Of a stretch of DNA of 64,000 nucleotides, positions 33,002-45,128 are shown piece by piece. The notes beneath the pieces are model-generated. The model was given only the letters and a program-made list of their open reading frames with translations. It was not told the origin of the DNA and made no database searches. The DNA comes from Limnohabitans sp. T6-5 (GTDB lineage: Bacteria > Pseudomonadota > Gammaproteobacteria > Burkholderiales > Burkholderiaceae_C). Position 1 is the stretch's first letter; each line of letters opens with the position of its first letter. The position numbers were made by a program, and so were the translations under genes. The stretch is taken from positions 186,001 to 250,000 of the forward strand of contig NZ_NERV01000002.1 of the NCBI RefSeq assembly GCF_003063315.1, written 5' to 3'.

Positions 33002-34162
33002 ATGCCCCTACGTTTCATGGACATCTTCCACGCCATCGCAGGCGTATTTCAAACACCCGCCATCACTTCAGCTGCATGGGGCTTTGCATCGAGCTTTGCC
33101 TTGTGTGTGTTGTTGGTGCTGACCAAACGTTGGCATGGGGCGTTGACGATGGACTTTACCGATGGCATTCAAAAGTTTCACACCGCACCCACACCCCGTG
33201 TGGGGGGTATCCCCATTGTGCTGGGCCTTGTCGTCGCGTGGACCCAAGCGCCCGCCAATGTGCAAGCCATGCTCACCCCTTTTCTGATTGCAGGCATGCC
33301 GGCCTTTGTCTTTGGTGTGGCCGAAGACATCAGCAATCGCGTGGGCGTCATGCTGCGCCTGCTGGCCACCATGGCATCGGGTCTGCTGGCTTGGTGGCTT
33401 ACCGACTATTCGCTGCACCGAGTCGACATTTGGGGTGTCGATTGGTTCATGCAATTCACCTTGGTGTCGGTCCTCTTCACAGCCTTTGCCGTGAGCGGCG
33501 TGACCAATGCCATCAACATCATCGATGGCTTTAACGGCCTGGCCAGCACCATGTCCAGCCTGGCTTTTGTGGGATACGCCATGATTGCCTGGCAAGTGGG
33601 GGACGCCACGATGGCCAGCGTGTCACTGCTGCTGGCCGCTTGTGTGTGGGGCTTTTTCTGGGTCAACTGGCCCTTTGGCAAACTCTTTTTGGGTGACGGA
33701 GGGTCTTACTTCATTGGCTTTGGCTTGGCTTGGGTGGCGGTCTTGTTGCTGGAGCGCAATCCGTCTGTGTCTGCCTTTGCGGCCTTGATCATTTGCGTTC
33801 ACCCGGTCACCGAGGTGCTGTTCAGCATCTATCGGCGCAAGGTCAAAAAAGCCAACCCCGGCCAGCCCGACCGATTGCATTTTCACAGCCTGGTCAAGCG
33901 GCGCTATGTGGCCCGCTGGTTTGGGCAATATCGCGCATGCACCCAAAATTCCATCACCGGTGTGCTGATCGGGTTCATGACGCTGACTGCCATTGTCCTT
34001 GCCAACCTCATCTATGCATCAACCGCACTGTCAGCGGTGGTGTTTGTGGGGCTCGGGCTGGGATATGTGGCCATCTACGCACGCATGGTGCGGCACAGCT
34101 GGTGTTCACCCCTTACTTTTTTGCTGGTCAAACGCAGACCAACCATTGATCCGGCCCTCTGA
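33002..34162 (+). CDS. WecA/WbpL-like undecaprenyl-phosphate GlcNAc-1-P transferase
   Basis: 386 residues, integral membrane protein of the MraY/WecA family (start at 33002 or 33017). Family motifs: HTAPTPRVGGIPI (cytoplasmic loop 1), NAINIIDGFNGLA (Mg-binding Asp), and KLFLGDGGSYFIGF, and DRLHFHSLVKRR carrying the His pair of loop 5. It starts a lipid-linked glycan by transferring a HexNAc-1-phosphate, so this gene begins a second assembly line independent of the PglC-like enzyme. The last codons lie in a MITE-type end, which provides the stop codon. Confidence 0.88.
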   Translation: MPLRFMDIFHAIAGVFQTPAITSAAWGFASSFALCVLLVLTKRWHGALTMDFTDGIQKFHTAPTPRVGGIPIVLGLVVAWTQAPANVQAMLTPFLIAGMPAFVFGVAEDISNRVGVMLRLLATMASGLLAWWLTDYSLHRVDIWGVDWFMQFTLVSVLFTAFAVSGVTNAINIIDGFNGLASTMSSLAFVGYAMIAWQVGDATMASVSLLLAACVWGFFWVNWPFGKLFLGDGGSYFIGFGLAWVAVLLLERNPSVSAFAALIICVHPVTEVLFSIYRRKVKKANPGQPDRLHFHSLVKRRYVARWFGQYRACTQNSITGVLIGFMTLTAIVLANLIYASTALSAVVFVGLGLGYVAIYARMVRHSWCSPLTFLLVKRRPTIDPAL

Positions 34163-34170
34163 AGTGTTGA
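34144..34170. repeat. Solitary MITE-type end
   Basis: ATTGATCCGGCCCTCTGAAG then TGTTGAA matches the terminal repeat of the elements at 645, 25347, 27951 and 48158. No opposite end is seen within a few hundred bases, so this is a remnant that now encodes the C terminus of the WecA-like protein. Confidence 0.65.
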
Positions 34171-34252
34171 ACCCTCGTCATCCGATTGGCCGCCCTGGCC
34201 GCTGTAGAAATGGACAAGCTCCCGTCTTGGTCGTCACACGGCAGACCAGCTC

Positions 34253-34525
34253 GTGACTGACACCGCCAAATTCACAGCCGCCGTGCAGCAAACCATTGCT
34301 CAGGCAGAGCAGGGGAGCATTGTCATCCTCGGCATCATCCTTGGCGTCATCCCCGACAAACCCGAAACCGGCTACGGCTACATCCAGGGTGCCTACCCCC
34401 CCTCGCGTTATGTTGAAGAGCAACCTTTGGCTGATAGATCGGAAGCAACGGCGCAGGGCGCAACTGTCCAATGCCAAGCCAGTGGGCGCATTTTTGACCT
34501 CATCGCTGAGTTCCATGGCGCCTGA
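34253..34525 (+). pseudogene. Fragment of a mannose-1-phosphate guanylyltransferase
   Basis: FTAAVQQTIAQAEQGSIV followed by GI and PDKPETGYGYIQGA resembles the part of ManC/CpsB that includes the PETGYGYI motif, but with an in-frame duplication (LGIILGVI) and no flanking domains. The remaining codons are unlike the family. The frame overlaps the flippase start by 11 bases. It is most likely a decayed ManC fragment marking an older gene order. Confidence 0.6.
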
Positions 34526-35795
34526 CAGATTTCGTCCATTTGCGGGCGAGGGTGTAGAGACCGATTACCCGCGTTGGGTACCCATATCTGCCACCTTGCT
34601 GAGCTCGATGCTTGCCAACGTTCTGGCCGTTGTGAGTACGGCGTTGCTTGTCCGCATGCTGGGTGGCGAGGCGTTCGGTAAGGCAGCTCTTTTTACCAGC
34701 GCCGCGATGACGCTGGGGACCGTCACTTCGTCGGGGATCTGCCTGCACATCCTGAGAGTCACGGCTCGCGTCGTCTCTGGTGAAGAGGTGCGTGTCCAAA
34801 TCTGGATCGGCACAATCATGGGTCAATGTATCGCTGCGTTGATCTCGGTCGGTCTTCTGACCATGGGCCTGCTGCAAGACGAACGATCCTTGTTTGAGTA
34901 CTTCCTGACAGCCTTGTCACTGCATTTCACGACATCGGACGCGCTATCGAAGAACCGCCTGGTGGGGGGGCAGCGCCTGATGCCCCTCGCTGGTGCCACG
35001 ATCTTCGGCTCGATCAGCACCGTGGGTTTGCAATTGCTGGGCGCATATGTCGCTGGGCCACGGGGCTACATGATCGGGTTTGCTATGGGAACGGGTCTGA
35101 ACGCTTTGTCGTCCTGGCTGGCATGCCAGGCATCACTGCCAAAGATGGGGTCTTGGCCAATTGGAATTTTTAGACGGATGCGCGAACGCGAGCTTCTGGG
35201 GTTCATCACGCTCGGCACGCTGGCTGCTTGCGTGGTTCCGTTGGCCCATTGGCTCAACTCGCTGATGGCGGCCCACAAAATGAACAGCTACGGCGAGGTG
35301 GCGATGCTGACCATTGCCATGCAGTTTTTCAACATGGTTATTTTCGTGCCGACCATCCTCAACAAGATCGTTCTCCCGAAGACGATCAAGGCTGACTTCA
35401 ATCGCGACATCGATGACAGCCGCAGCGAGGCTCAGCGTCAGACGTGGAGGATGATTCTTCTCACCGCCCCTATGTTGCTTGCGGTTTGGGCCCTGTCGGA
35501 TCTGATCACGTCTATCTACCGTTTTCGTACCCCCGATGGCATCACCGTTATTTTGTGCTTCGTGGGTGGGAGCGTACTTGCCTGCGCTGCCATTCCGCTG
35601 TCGAACTACTTTGTCAGTCATTCCAAGATGAAACTTGGCTTGGTTGGTAATTTGTTGTGGGCCGCTATCTACCTCGGTTTGGCCTGGGCGATTCCTGGAG
35701 GAGCTATCAGTACGGCCATCAGCCTCTTTTGCGCTTACTTCCTGAATTTGATAATTGCGCTTTTCCTGGTCAAAGCGAGTCACCATGCCCAATAA
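34515..35795 (+). CDS. Wzx-like polysaccharide flippase
   Basis: 426 residues with about twelve hydrophobic helices, starting at MAPDRFRPF. The N-terminal helix pair (PISATLLSSMLANVLAVVST, RMLGGEAFGKAALFTSA) is characteristic of Wzx/MATE-like oligosaccharide translocases. It would flip the undecaprenyl-linked unit started by the WecA-like enzyme. No clear Shine-Dalgarno is visible. The 3' end overlaps the glycosyltransferase gene by 11 bases. Confidence 0.82.
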   Translation: MAPDRFRPFAGEGVETDYPRWVPISATLLSSMLANVLAVVSTALLVRMLGGEAFGKAALFTSAAMTLGTVTSSGICLHILRVTARVVSGEEVRVQIWIGTIMGQCIAALISVGLLTMGLLQDERSLFEYFLTALSLHFTTSDALSKNRLVGGQRLMPLAGATIFGSISTVGLQLLGAYVAGPRGYMIGFAMGTGLNALSSWLACQASLPKMGSWPIGIFRRMRERELLGFITLGTLAACVVPLAHWLNSLMAAHKMNSYGEVAMLTIAMQFFNMVIFVPTILNKIVLPKTIKADFNRDIDDSRSEAQRQTWRMILLTAPMLLAVWALSDLITSIYRFRTPDGITVILCFVGGSVLACAAIPLSNYFVSHSKMKLGLVGNLLWAAIYLGLAWAIPGGAISTAISLFCAYFLNLIIALFLVKASHHAQ

Positions 35796-36831
35796 GCGTC
35801 GAAGCTTTTGTGTTTACTGCAAGGCTGTGGAGGTCAACGACGCCACGTTCAGATACCTCGAAGTCATCAGGGGCGGACTCCAAGACGCTGGCCTGCGTGA
35901 CCTGGGTCTTACGCAGGACAAGCGTATCTTGCGACAGGCCGACCTTGTGGTGACCATCAGCTGCCTTCCCGCCATGCGTGCGCTCGCCCTGCACCCCCGA
36001 GCGATCATCGTGCATTGGTTCCAAGGGCTCGAGGCGGTCGAACGTCGTTTCCTTCACAAGGGCTTTCGGGGCTGGTGGCGCTGGGTTTTGTGGACCTTGA
36101 TGGAACGCGTTCTTTTGCGTCGTGCCCGGCTTAAACTGTTTGTGTCCCAGCAAATGCGGAATTTTTTCGGTGACATAGAACGGTCAGGCCAATTTTCTCT
36201 AATCATCCCCTGCTACAACGTGGACTTGGGTGACATCGCAGCATCTGACCCCAATAGATACCGTCGCATCCATATGGTTTATGCCGGTTCGATGTATCCG
36301 TGGCAATGCGTTCGTGAGAGCCTGCAAGCCTATAAGGTGGTTCGTCAACGTCGACCGGACGCGTCGATGACGATCTTCACGCGAGAAGTTGATTACGCGC
36401 GACAAATGTGCCAAGACATGGGCTTGGAAAGTGTTCGAGTCGAAACAGTCTCACCTGCACAATTACTAGAAAGACTTAAAGAATTCAGTTTTGGATTCAT
36501 TCTTCGTGATGTGATGGTGATTAACGAAGTGAGTACGCCGACCAAATTCAGTAGCTATATTGGCGCAGGCGTGATCCCCATAATGACTAAGGCTACCCCT
36601 GCACTTGCTTCAATGGCCTCGATGACGCCATTCCAGATCACAGTTCAAACCCCCGCAGAGGCCAACCTGATTGCACAGGATGTCTTGAAAATTAGCGACA
36701 GTTCGCCTGTGCCTGAAATGATTGCCAATAGTTATCAAAAAATCTTTCAAACATACTTTGATGACTCATTGAATCGAAAAAAAATATCGAAAATCATATC
36801 GAATATTAATTTTATTAATCACACAAAGTAA
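35785..36831 (+). CDS. GT-B glycosyltransferase
   Basis: 348 residues from MPNKRRSFCVYC. It looks like a GT4-type enzyme with an unusual N-terminal domain lacking the GG nucleotide loop. VYAGSMYPWQCVRESLQAY starts the second domain, and NEVSTPTKFSSYIGAGVIPIM is the EX7E-like donor site. The 3' third turns AT-rich, as does the following intergenic DNA. Donor and acceptor unknown. Confidence 0.7.
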   Translation: MPNKRRSFCVYCKAVEVNDATFRYLEVIRGGLQDAGLRDLGLTQDKRILRQADLVVTISCLPAMRALALHPRAIIVHWFQGLEAVERRFLHKGFRGWWRWVLWTLMERVLLRRARLKLFVSQQMRNFFGDIERSGQFSLIIPCYNVDLGDIAASDPNRYRRIHMVYAGSMYPWQCVRESLQAYKVVRQRRPDASMTIFTREVDYARQMCQDMGLESVRVETVSPAQLLERLKEFSFGFILRDVMVINEVSTPTKFSSYIGAGVIPIMTKATPALASMASMTPFQITVQTPAEANLIAQDVLKISDSSPVPEMIANSYQKIFQTYFDDSLNRKKISKIISNINFINHTK

Positions 36832-36902
36832 TGTGATTTTGAAATTGTATTTGAATAATATGGCAAGCGGAAGATATTTAAATTATTCAGTAGGATTTTT
36901 GT

Positions 36903-37925
36903 GTGAGCGCTAATATGCAAAATTACCAAACAATTCAGGCTTTGCGATTTATTGCAGCAGTCAGTGTCGCATTAACACATGCGACATTCTATATTAAAAC
37001 AAGAATTGATCCCGGCATGACAATTTGGGAGGTTGGTTCACAAGGCGTTCAAATATTTTTTGTAATCAGTGGTTTTGTCATGGCGCTTAGTTCGGGTGCG
37101 ATAATTAATCAGCCTGTAAAATGGAGCCAATTTATTGTTAGACGACTTGCACGCATCGCTCCTTTATATTGGCTAATGAATCTAGTCAAGTTGGCGACGT
37201 TGGCAATGCTCCCTGGTTTTTTATTGGCAAAACCAGATTTTCAAAATATAATATTGTCTTTGTTATTTATACCAAGCAGGAATGAAAACGGTATTGTAGA
37301 AACATTCTATGGTGTAGGCTGGACTCTTAATTTTGAAATGTTTTTTTATTTACTGGTCACAATTTTTCTGTATTTCAAGAAGCCAGTCATTGTCTATTCA
37401 GCCCTTGCGCTCGGATTTTTCCTGTCATTAGGTGCTTTTAGGCAAGAAGAGTGGCCAGCTGTCACATATTTATTTCATCCTTATCTGGCAAATTTTATCT
37501 GGGGTTTGCTTATTGCAAAAGTGGCATCAAAGATTGAAATGAATAGACCATTTTTGGGCTCCTTATTGATTGCGATATCAGGTTATTGGATATTCATTAA
37601 CCCAATACATCCAACCATGAACTTGCTTGGGATTCAGTATGCGGCCCTGGTTTTTGGGTTGCTTATGCTTGAATTCAAATCAAAAGATAATATACCGAAA
37701 TTTCTCTTATTTGGTGGCGAATTCTCGTATTCTCTGTACTTGACGCACGCCATGGTGGGACCGATCGCTGCTCTATTGATAAGCAAAATGGGCATTCATT
37801 CAATAACTGCATCCCTCATATTTATGCTTGTCATCATGCTGTTGGTTGCTGCAGCTTGCTTTGTTTATATTGAAAAACCAATCGGCCTGGTAATTTCCAA
37901 AAGATTAAAAAGGTCTGGTTATTAA
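36903..37925 (+). CDS. OafA/YrhL-type acyltransferase 3
   Basis: 340 residues, GTG start with AGGA a few bases upstream (an ATG 12 bases later is possible). About ten membrane helices. QALRFIAAVSVALTHATFY carries the conserved Arg and catalytic His of the acyltransferase-3 family, VQIFFVISGFVMAL follows, and RRLARIAPLYWL is the usual third motif. It probably adds acetyl or another acyl group to a sugar at the membrane. It lies in an AT-rich stretch unlike its right-hand neighbours. Confidence 0.85.
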   Translation: MSANMQNYQTIQALRFIAAVSVALTHATFYIKTRIDPGMTIWEVGSQGVQIFFVISGFVMALSSGAIINQPVKWSQFIVRRLARIAPLYWLMNLVKLATLAMLPGFLLAKPDFQNIILSLLFIPSRNENGIVETFYGVGWTLNFEMFFYLLVTIFLYFKKPVIVYSALALGFFLSLGAFRQEEWPAVTYLFHPYLANFIWGLLIAKVASKIEMNRPFLGSLLIAISGYWIFINPIHPTMNLLGIQYAALVFGLLMLEFKSKDNIPKFLLFGGEFSYSLYLTHAMVGPIAALLISKMGIHSITASLIFMLVIMLLVAAACFVYIEKPIGLVISKRLKRSGY

Positions 37926-38078
37926 TTGTAAGTGCATAGGTTTGAATTATGCATGCATAGTCAATAAAGTTTGATGACGTCATGGAGATTTTGGAAAATT
38001 ATTCCAAGGAAAATATTTTATATGAAAATTTATATTCAACTCGATAAGACAGTGGTTTTAAAATTAGACCAGCATTAA
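37926..38078. other. Intergenic AT-rich gap
   Basis: About 150 bases between the acyltransferase and the polymerase/ligase gene. Contains the short palindrome ATGCATGCAT (about 37950) and no gene. A promoter is likely but not identifiable. Confidence 0.4.
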
Positions 38079-39344
38079 ATGCCAATTTTTTTGGGTATTT
38101 TCACAATATTGATATTCAGCCTTGTCGCATTCGAGGCGGCGTTTCACCTGAATCTATTTTCTGGTTTTCGTCAAATTTCTATTTTGATGGTTTTTTTTAT
38201 TATTTGGTTTTGTCGGAGGGGGGGTAGAACAGTACCGCATAGCTACTCATTCAGCATCATGGCTCTCTCGGCATTGCTTGTGGCTGGGGCATTGATCAGC
38301 GGCATACCGCTGACAAACTTGATCATCGGCACATTCATGACGATTGAATTTGGCTTGATTTTTTATCTTGCATCTTCAACAAGAATCTCAGCTCAGCAAA
38401 TTTTCAGATATTCGTGGGTTTTTCTAGCCTTCATCTTGTTGAATACTTTGAGTGCTTTTATTGGCTATATTGAAAAATTTCCAGCGCCTATGCGACAAGA
38501 TGTCGGCGTGCAGGGAGATGCCGGTTTTTTTGCGTCAGCGCTCAACATTGGCATCATCCTCCTCCTTGGAATGAATTTATGGCGGAAAAAGCAAGCATAC
38601 GTATATCTCGCTGCACTATTATCTTTAGTGATTTTTTTGACTGTAATCAAGAAGGCCTTGATCATAAATATGATAATTTGGGTGTTGTGGGCATCCTTGG
38701 CAAGGAATAAAATTTCTTTTAAAAGAATTTTATTAATATTTATCGCCTTCGGATTGGTTGGGTCGCTGGCACTTGGTGCATTACTTGCAAATCTTGAAGA
38801 AAACATGAGTTATCTTAACGATGTTGGGGTTGAGGAGCATGTACGATTTATCATGTACTTTGCCAGCGTTCAGATTGCGCTAGATCACTTCCCATTTGGT
38901 TCTGGCGCAGGGTCATTCGGAAGCCTGGCGAGCATCAGTAATTATTTTAGTCCGTTATATGATCTTTACGGTGCATCAATTGTTCCAACAAATTCAAGAG
39001 AGGCAGTAGACAATGGCACCCACACAATTCTTGACACCTATTGGCCACATATTTTGGCAGAGTCAGGTTTCATTGGCGCTGGATTATTGGTATATCTATT
39101 TCTCATTCCAATAAGAAAATCAATAGCAGCTTTCAAAAAATTTGATCTACCGGCAGAGATCAAGTTCTGTGCATTTGTGGCACTTTGCATCCCATTATCC
39201 CTGTCCCTTGAGGGATTTGCTTTATACACGACTGAAGCACCTTCATTCATCATATTTCTTGGTGGGCTATCCGGGTACTGTTTTCGCCTTACAAAAATGG
39301 CAACAGTCAAAATAATACATGATGAATTTAACAATAAAACATAA
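38079..39344 (+). CDS. O-antigen polymerase/ligase family protein (Wzy/WaaL-like)
   Basis: 421-residue membrane protein with about eleven helices. The large periplasmic loop contains DHFPFGSGAGSFGSLAS and GTHTILDTYWPHILAESGFIGAG, the pattern of the Wzy_C/WaaL domain. It would either polymerise the second repeat unit or ligate it to lipid A core; the motif set does not separate the two. It overlaps the next gene by 26 bases. Confidence 0.78.
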   Translation: MPIFLGIFTILIFSLVAFEAAFHLNLFSGFRQISILMVFFIIWFCRRGGRTVPHSYSFSIMALSALLVAGALISGIPLTNLIIGTFMTIEFGLIFYLASSTRISAQQIFRYSWVFLAFILLNTLSAFIGYIEKFPAPMRQDVGVQGDAGFFASALNIGIILLLGMNLWRKKQAYVYLAALLSLVIFLTVIKKALIINMIIWVLWASLARNKISFKRILLIFIAFGLVGSLALGALLANLEENMSYLNDVGVEEHVRFIMYFASVQIALDHFPFGSGAGSFGSLASISNYFSPLYDLYGASIVPTNSREAVDNGTHTILDTYWPHILAESGFIGAGLLVYLFLIPIRKSIAAFKKFDLPAEIKFCAFVALCIPLSLSLEGFALYTTEAPSFIIFLGGLSGYCFRLTKMATVKIIHDEFNNKT

Positions 39345-40698
39345 TCAAGTTAATAATTCTTCTGGGCGCGATGATTCATATCATCCAAAAACGACAAGCG
39401 AAAGCACAATCGAAATTTTGAATCCAGCAAGTATCAAAGATTGGATTCTTGTTTCAGCACACCACTGTGCACCCAATATGGGGAGTGAACATGCGGTCGG
39501 TTGGAACTTGGTGTCCCGCCTTGCCCGCCACCATCCCATATTGCTCATCACGCAGAACAATGAGTACAGGGCGGTGGTAGAGGCCGGCGTGGCGGTGTTG
39601 CGACAAGAGGGCCACCACATCGAGGCCTTCTTCGTCCGACACGGCGCTACGACCGACGGCCGCAAGAACAACCTGCGCGTTTTTTACTACCTCACCTACG
39701 TCACTTACCAGCGGCGCGTCTTGGCATTGGCCAAAGCTTTGATGAAGACGCACAGGATTGTTGCGATCCATCACCTGACGATCGTCGGCTTTCGCGAGCC
39801 GGGGTTCTTGTGGAAGCTGGATGTGCCATTCATCTGGGGCCCCGTGGGGGGACTCGTCTATGCACCACGCATCCTGTTCTCTGAACTTTCACGAAAGATG
39901 CGGATCTTCCAAAGCATCAGAAATCTATTGACATGGATTCAGTTCTCGGCCAGCCCTCGAGTGCGAGCGGCCTATCGAGCCGCTTCGAGGACTGGTCGTT
40001 TTATTGCGGCCACGCCGGACATCGGCGAACGTTTCCAGCGCCGATTCGGTGGCGGGTTCGTATGGATCCCCGAGACGGGGAGCACCATCGATCAGAGTAC
40101 GTCTGCTCACTTGTCTCATCCGATAGTTGGTCGACCACTTGAGCTGTTGTGGCTTGGCGGCCTTCTTGACATCAAACCTCTGGGCATCTTGCTAGACGCC
40201 ATCGCTTGCGTCCCCGATCATCAGCGACGCATTCATCTTTCCGTGGTCGGCGATGGAGATGCACGGTCAAGATACGAACAACATGCAAAGTCGCTCGGCG
40301 CCAATGCCACCTTTGTTGGCTGGATTGATCACGAGGAAGCCAAGCGTCAATTCAACGACGCTGACCTATTTGTCCTCCTGAGTATCAAGGATCTGACCAC
40401 TAACGTCGTTTTTGAATCGCTTGGGGCGGGCGTTCCCATCGTATGTCTCGATCACCACGGCTACGCGTCGATCGTAGACGAGTCATGCGGTCGCAAGATT
40501 CCCTTGCTTGCGCCTGACTTGCTTCGTCAGCGCTTGGCACATGAGTTGATCCGATTTCTCGACAATCCATCGCTTCTCGACCCGCTGCGCATCGGTGCAC
40601 TTCGTAGGGCCGCTTCGTTCTCTTGGGACAGGAATGCTTCGGCAATCGGACAGATCTACGCCGACATCAAAAATAGGACCGAAAAGATTGCGTCATGA
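39319..40698 (+). CDS. Family 4 glycosyltransferase
   Basis: 459 residues. After a 45-residue polar N-terminal extension the GT-B core begins at DWILVSAHHCAPNMGSEHAVGW. The second domain has ELLWLGGLLDIKPLGILLDAI and SVVGDGDARSRYE, and the donor-site segment is SIKDLTTNVVFESLGAGVPIV. The extension is unusual and could be an artefact of start choice. GC content rises sharply from here onward relative to the previous two genes. Confidence 0.8.
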   Translation: MMNLTIKHNQVNNSSGRDDSYHPKTTSESTIEILNPASIKDWILVSAHHCAPNMGSEHAVGWNLVSRLARHHPILLITQNNEYRAVVEAGVAVLRQEGHHIEAFFVRHGATTDGRKNNLRVFYYLTYVTYQRRVLALAKALMKTHRIVAIHHLTIVGFREPGFLWKLDVPFIWGPVGGLVYAPRILFSELSRKMRIFQSIRNLLTWIQFSASPRVRAAYRAASRTGRFIAATPDIGERFQRRFGGGFVWIPETGSTIDQSTSAHLSHPIVGRPLELLWLGGLLDIKPLGILLDAIACVPDHQRRIHLSVVGDGDARSRYEQHAKSLGANATFVGWIDHEEAKRQFNDADLFVLLSIKDLTTNVVFESLGAGVPIVCLDHHGYASIVDESCGRKIPLLAPDLLRQRLAHELIRFLDNPSLLDPLRIGALRRAASFSWDRNASAIGQIYADIKNRTEKIAS

Positions 40699-41945
40699 AA
40701 GTTCTACAACTCAACAATTTTGAAGCTGTCGGCGGTGGATCCGATCGCGTCTATCAATTGACAACACGCATGTTGCTGGATCGGGGACACGACGTCGCGA
40801 CCTTGAGCTGTGGAGAGCAGTCCTTCGATTCGAGAAAAACGACGGTCCTGTTGCCGAGAAATGGGTATTTCAGCGCGAATCCATTTCGGACCTTAATCAA
40901 TGTTCGGGACTTTGTTTATCGGCCTGAAGCCGCCGTTGCCATCGAAGATCTTGTGAATTCATTTAAACCGGAGATCGCTCATCTGCACATCTTCTATGGG
41001 CAACTCAGTTCTTCGGTGATCGCTGCATTGCGCCGTCTGAAGGTGCCCTGTGTCATGACGGTTCATGAGTACCGTCTGCTTTGCCCGATAAGTACGCTCT
41101 ACACACAACGTCAAGGTATTTGTGAAAAGTGCGCGTCGGGGGAAAAGCGCCACGCCATCGCCCTGCGCTGTAATCGTGACGGCCTCTTTGCCAGCACGCT
41201 GTCAGCTGGCGAAAGCTGGGTGCGCGACCGCTACTTCAACTATCTCGATCACATTGCCCACTTCTTCATGGTCTCGGAGTTTTGCCGTGACAAACATGCG
41301 GAGTATTTACCGCAAATTTTGCAGCAGTCGTCAGTGCTTTATAACTTCATCGGTGACGGCGATGTTGCAGATGAACCAGAGCGCTTGGCAGCTGATGCCC
41401 CTTTTCTTTTTGCGGGGCGGTTGTCACATGAAAAGGGCGTAGCATTACTTTGCGCTGCGTTTCGGGACAGACCCCTTCTGCGACTTAGGATCGCTGGCGA
41501 TGGTCCGTTGGCGGTTTCTCTGAAGTACGAATTTGCCGATTGCCCCAATATTGAGTTCCTTGGCAAGCTGACCTCAGTGGCGCTCAAACAAGAGATGCGT
41601 CAAGCGAAGTTCAGCGTCGTGCCGTCTGAGTGGTACGAGAATAACCCCATGTCCGTGTTGGAAAGCTTTGGTTCTGGGACGCCGGTGATTGGTGCCGACA
41701 TCGGAGGTATTCCCGAGCTGGTGTTGCCAGGATCGACTGGCCTGATCTTTGGTCCGTCTGACAAATCCTCGCTGCTGCAGGCCTTGGATTCGGCGCATGC
41801 TATGCCGACGCAATCACGTGACGCGATGGGGCGTCAAGCGTTGGCAATGATTCGCAGCCGACACAGCGAATCTGTTTATTGTGACCGTTTGACAGCGGGT
41901 TACACAGATGTGATTCGACAGTACAAAAAACATACTGCGCTATGA
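40695..41945 (+). CDS. Family 4 glycosyltransferase
   Basis: 416 residues, ATGA overlap with the preceding gene. N-terminal GG loop (NNFEAVGGGSDRVYQL), a middle CxxC-type insertion (RLLCPISTLYTQRQGICEKC) seen in a subset of GT4 enzymes, FAGRLSHEKGVALLCAAF, and the donor-site segment YENNPMSVLESFGSGTPVIGADIGGIPEL. Acts in the cytoplasm on the second glycan. Confidence 0.85.
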   Translation: MKVLQLNNFEAVGGGSDRVYQLTTRMLLDRGHDVATLSCGEQSFDSRKTTVLLPRNGYFSANPFRTLINVRDFVYRPEAAVAIEDLVNSFKPEIAHLHIFYGQLSSSVIAALRRLKVPCVMTVHEYRLLCPISTLYTQRQGICEKCASGEKRHAIALRCNRDGLFASTLSAGESWVRDRYFNYLDHIAHFFMVSEFCRDKHAEYLPQILQQSSVLYNFIGDGDVADEPERLAADAPFLFAGRLSHEKGVALLCAAFRDRPLLRLRIAGDGPLAVSLKYEFADCPNIEFLGKLTSVALKQEMRQAKFSVVPSEWYENNPMSVLESFGSGTPVIGADIGGIPELVLPGSTGLIFGPSDKSSLLQALDSAHAMPTQSRDAMGRQALAMIRSRHSESVYCDRLTAGYTDVIRQYKKHTAL

Positions 41946-42988
41946 CTGTTTCCTTCATCGGCTCTGCCGGTATCCCTAATCGCTACGGTGGATTCGAGTC
42001 CTTTCTTGAACATTGTGCTCCCGCGATCGCTTTACGTGGCATCCCGGTCCTAGTGACATGCGATGCACGGCTTTACACCGAACAAGAGACTGATTTTCAT
42101 GGCGTGTATCGTGAGTTTCTCAACGTACCCGCGAATGGAGCGGCATCTGTTGTTCACGACGCCCTTGCATTTCTCCGTGTGTTTTCTCGAAGCGCTCAGA
42201 TCGTTGTGCTCGGCGTATCAGGCGGGCCGTGGTTCCCGCTGTTTAGACTTCTTTGCAGTATTACAGGCAAGCGCTTGATCGTGAACGTCGACGGTGTTGA
42301 ATGGCGACGTACGAAGTTCTCCGCGAAGAAACGCCGACTGCTCAAGCTGTTCGATGTGCTTGCCCAGTACTTTTCTCACCATGTGGTCTATGACAATGAA
42401 GCTCTTTATGACTACCTCACAGCATCGGCAAAGAGGAAGTCGACCTGCATCCCCTATCCGGGTGACCACGTCCTGCGTCTGGAGAACGCTGTCCGCAAAC
42501 CACTTACGGCATTGACCGTTTGTCGCATCGAGCCTGAAAACAATCTCGAGCTCTTGATCCAAGGGGCTCTGCGTTCGACGATCATGGTGTACACGATCGT
42601 CGGTAACTGGAATAACAGCAACTACGCACGCGCGCTGCGAATGGGTTACGCGGCTGAGCCACGCCTCAGGCTTTTAGACCCAATCTACGACCCTGTAGAG
42701 TTGGCCGAGCTGCGAGAAAGTTGTGCTTACTATTTGCATGGTCATAGTGTTGGTGGAACTAATCCTTCACTCGTAGAGATGCTTTTTTACGATTGCGAAG
42801 TTTTTTGCTTTGATGTTGAGTTCAACAGGCATTCTGCAGGACAGGGTGCCAATTATTTCAAAACGGCAGATGAGCTCCAACGTCTCCTTGATCGTCAGAG
42901 ATCAAGTGTCATGGATCGTCATGAACTCCGTTTGCGATACACAGCAGAAGCAATCGCAGACGCTTACATTCAAGTCATTCGGCCTTGA
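41942..42988 (+). CDS. DUF1972-type rhamnosyltransferase-like glycosyltransferase
   Basis: 348 residues, ATGA overlap with the preceding gene. SFIGSAGIPNRYGGFESFLE is the DUF1972 start, typical of WbbL-like and other rhamnosyl- or fucosyltransferases. NVDGVEWRRTKFS and YDNEALYDYL follow, and HGHSVGGTNPSLVEMLFY is the family's C-terminal donor-site motif. Last gene of the region-two polysaccharide operon. Confidence 0.85.
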   Translation: MTVSFIGSAGIPNRYGGFESFLEHCAPAIALRGIPVLVTCDARLYTEQETDFHGVYREFLNVPANGAASVVHDALAFLRVFSRSAQIVVLGVSGGPWFPLFRLLCSITGKRLIVNVDGVEWRRTKFSAKKRRLLKLFDVLAQYFSHHVVYDNEALYDYLTASAKRKSTCIPYPGDHVLRLENAVRKPLTALTVCRIEPENNLELLIQGALRSTIMVYTIVGNWNNSNYARALRMGYAAEPRLRLLDPIYDPVELAELRESCAYYLHGHSVGGTNPSLVEMLFYDCEVFCFDVEFNRHSAGQGANYFKTADELQRLLDRQRSSVMDRHELRLRYTAEAIADAYIQVIRP

Positions 42989-45071
<2,083 letters not shown>

Positions 45072-45128
45072 TGCTTGCGCTCATTTCTTGCTTTCGGCCA
45101 AAATCGTGAGCCATTAAGGAAACCTGCC

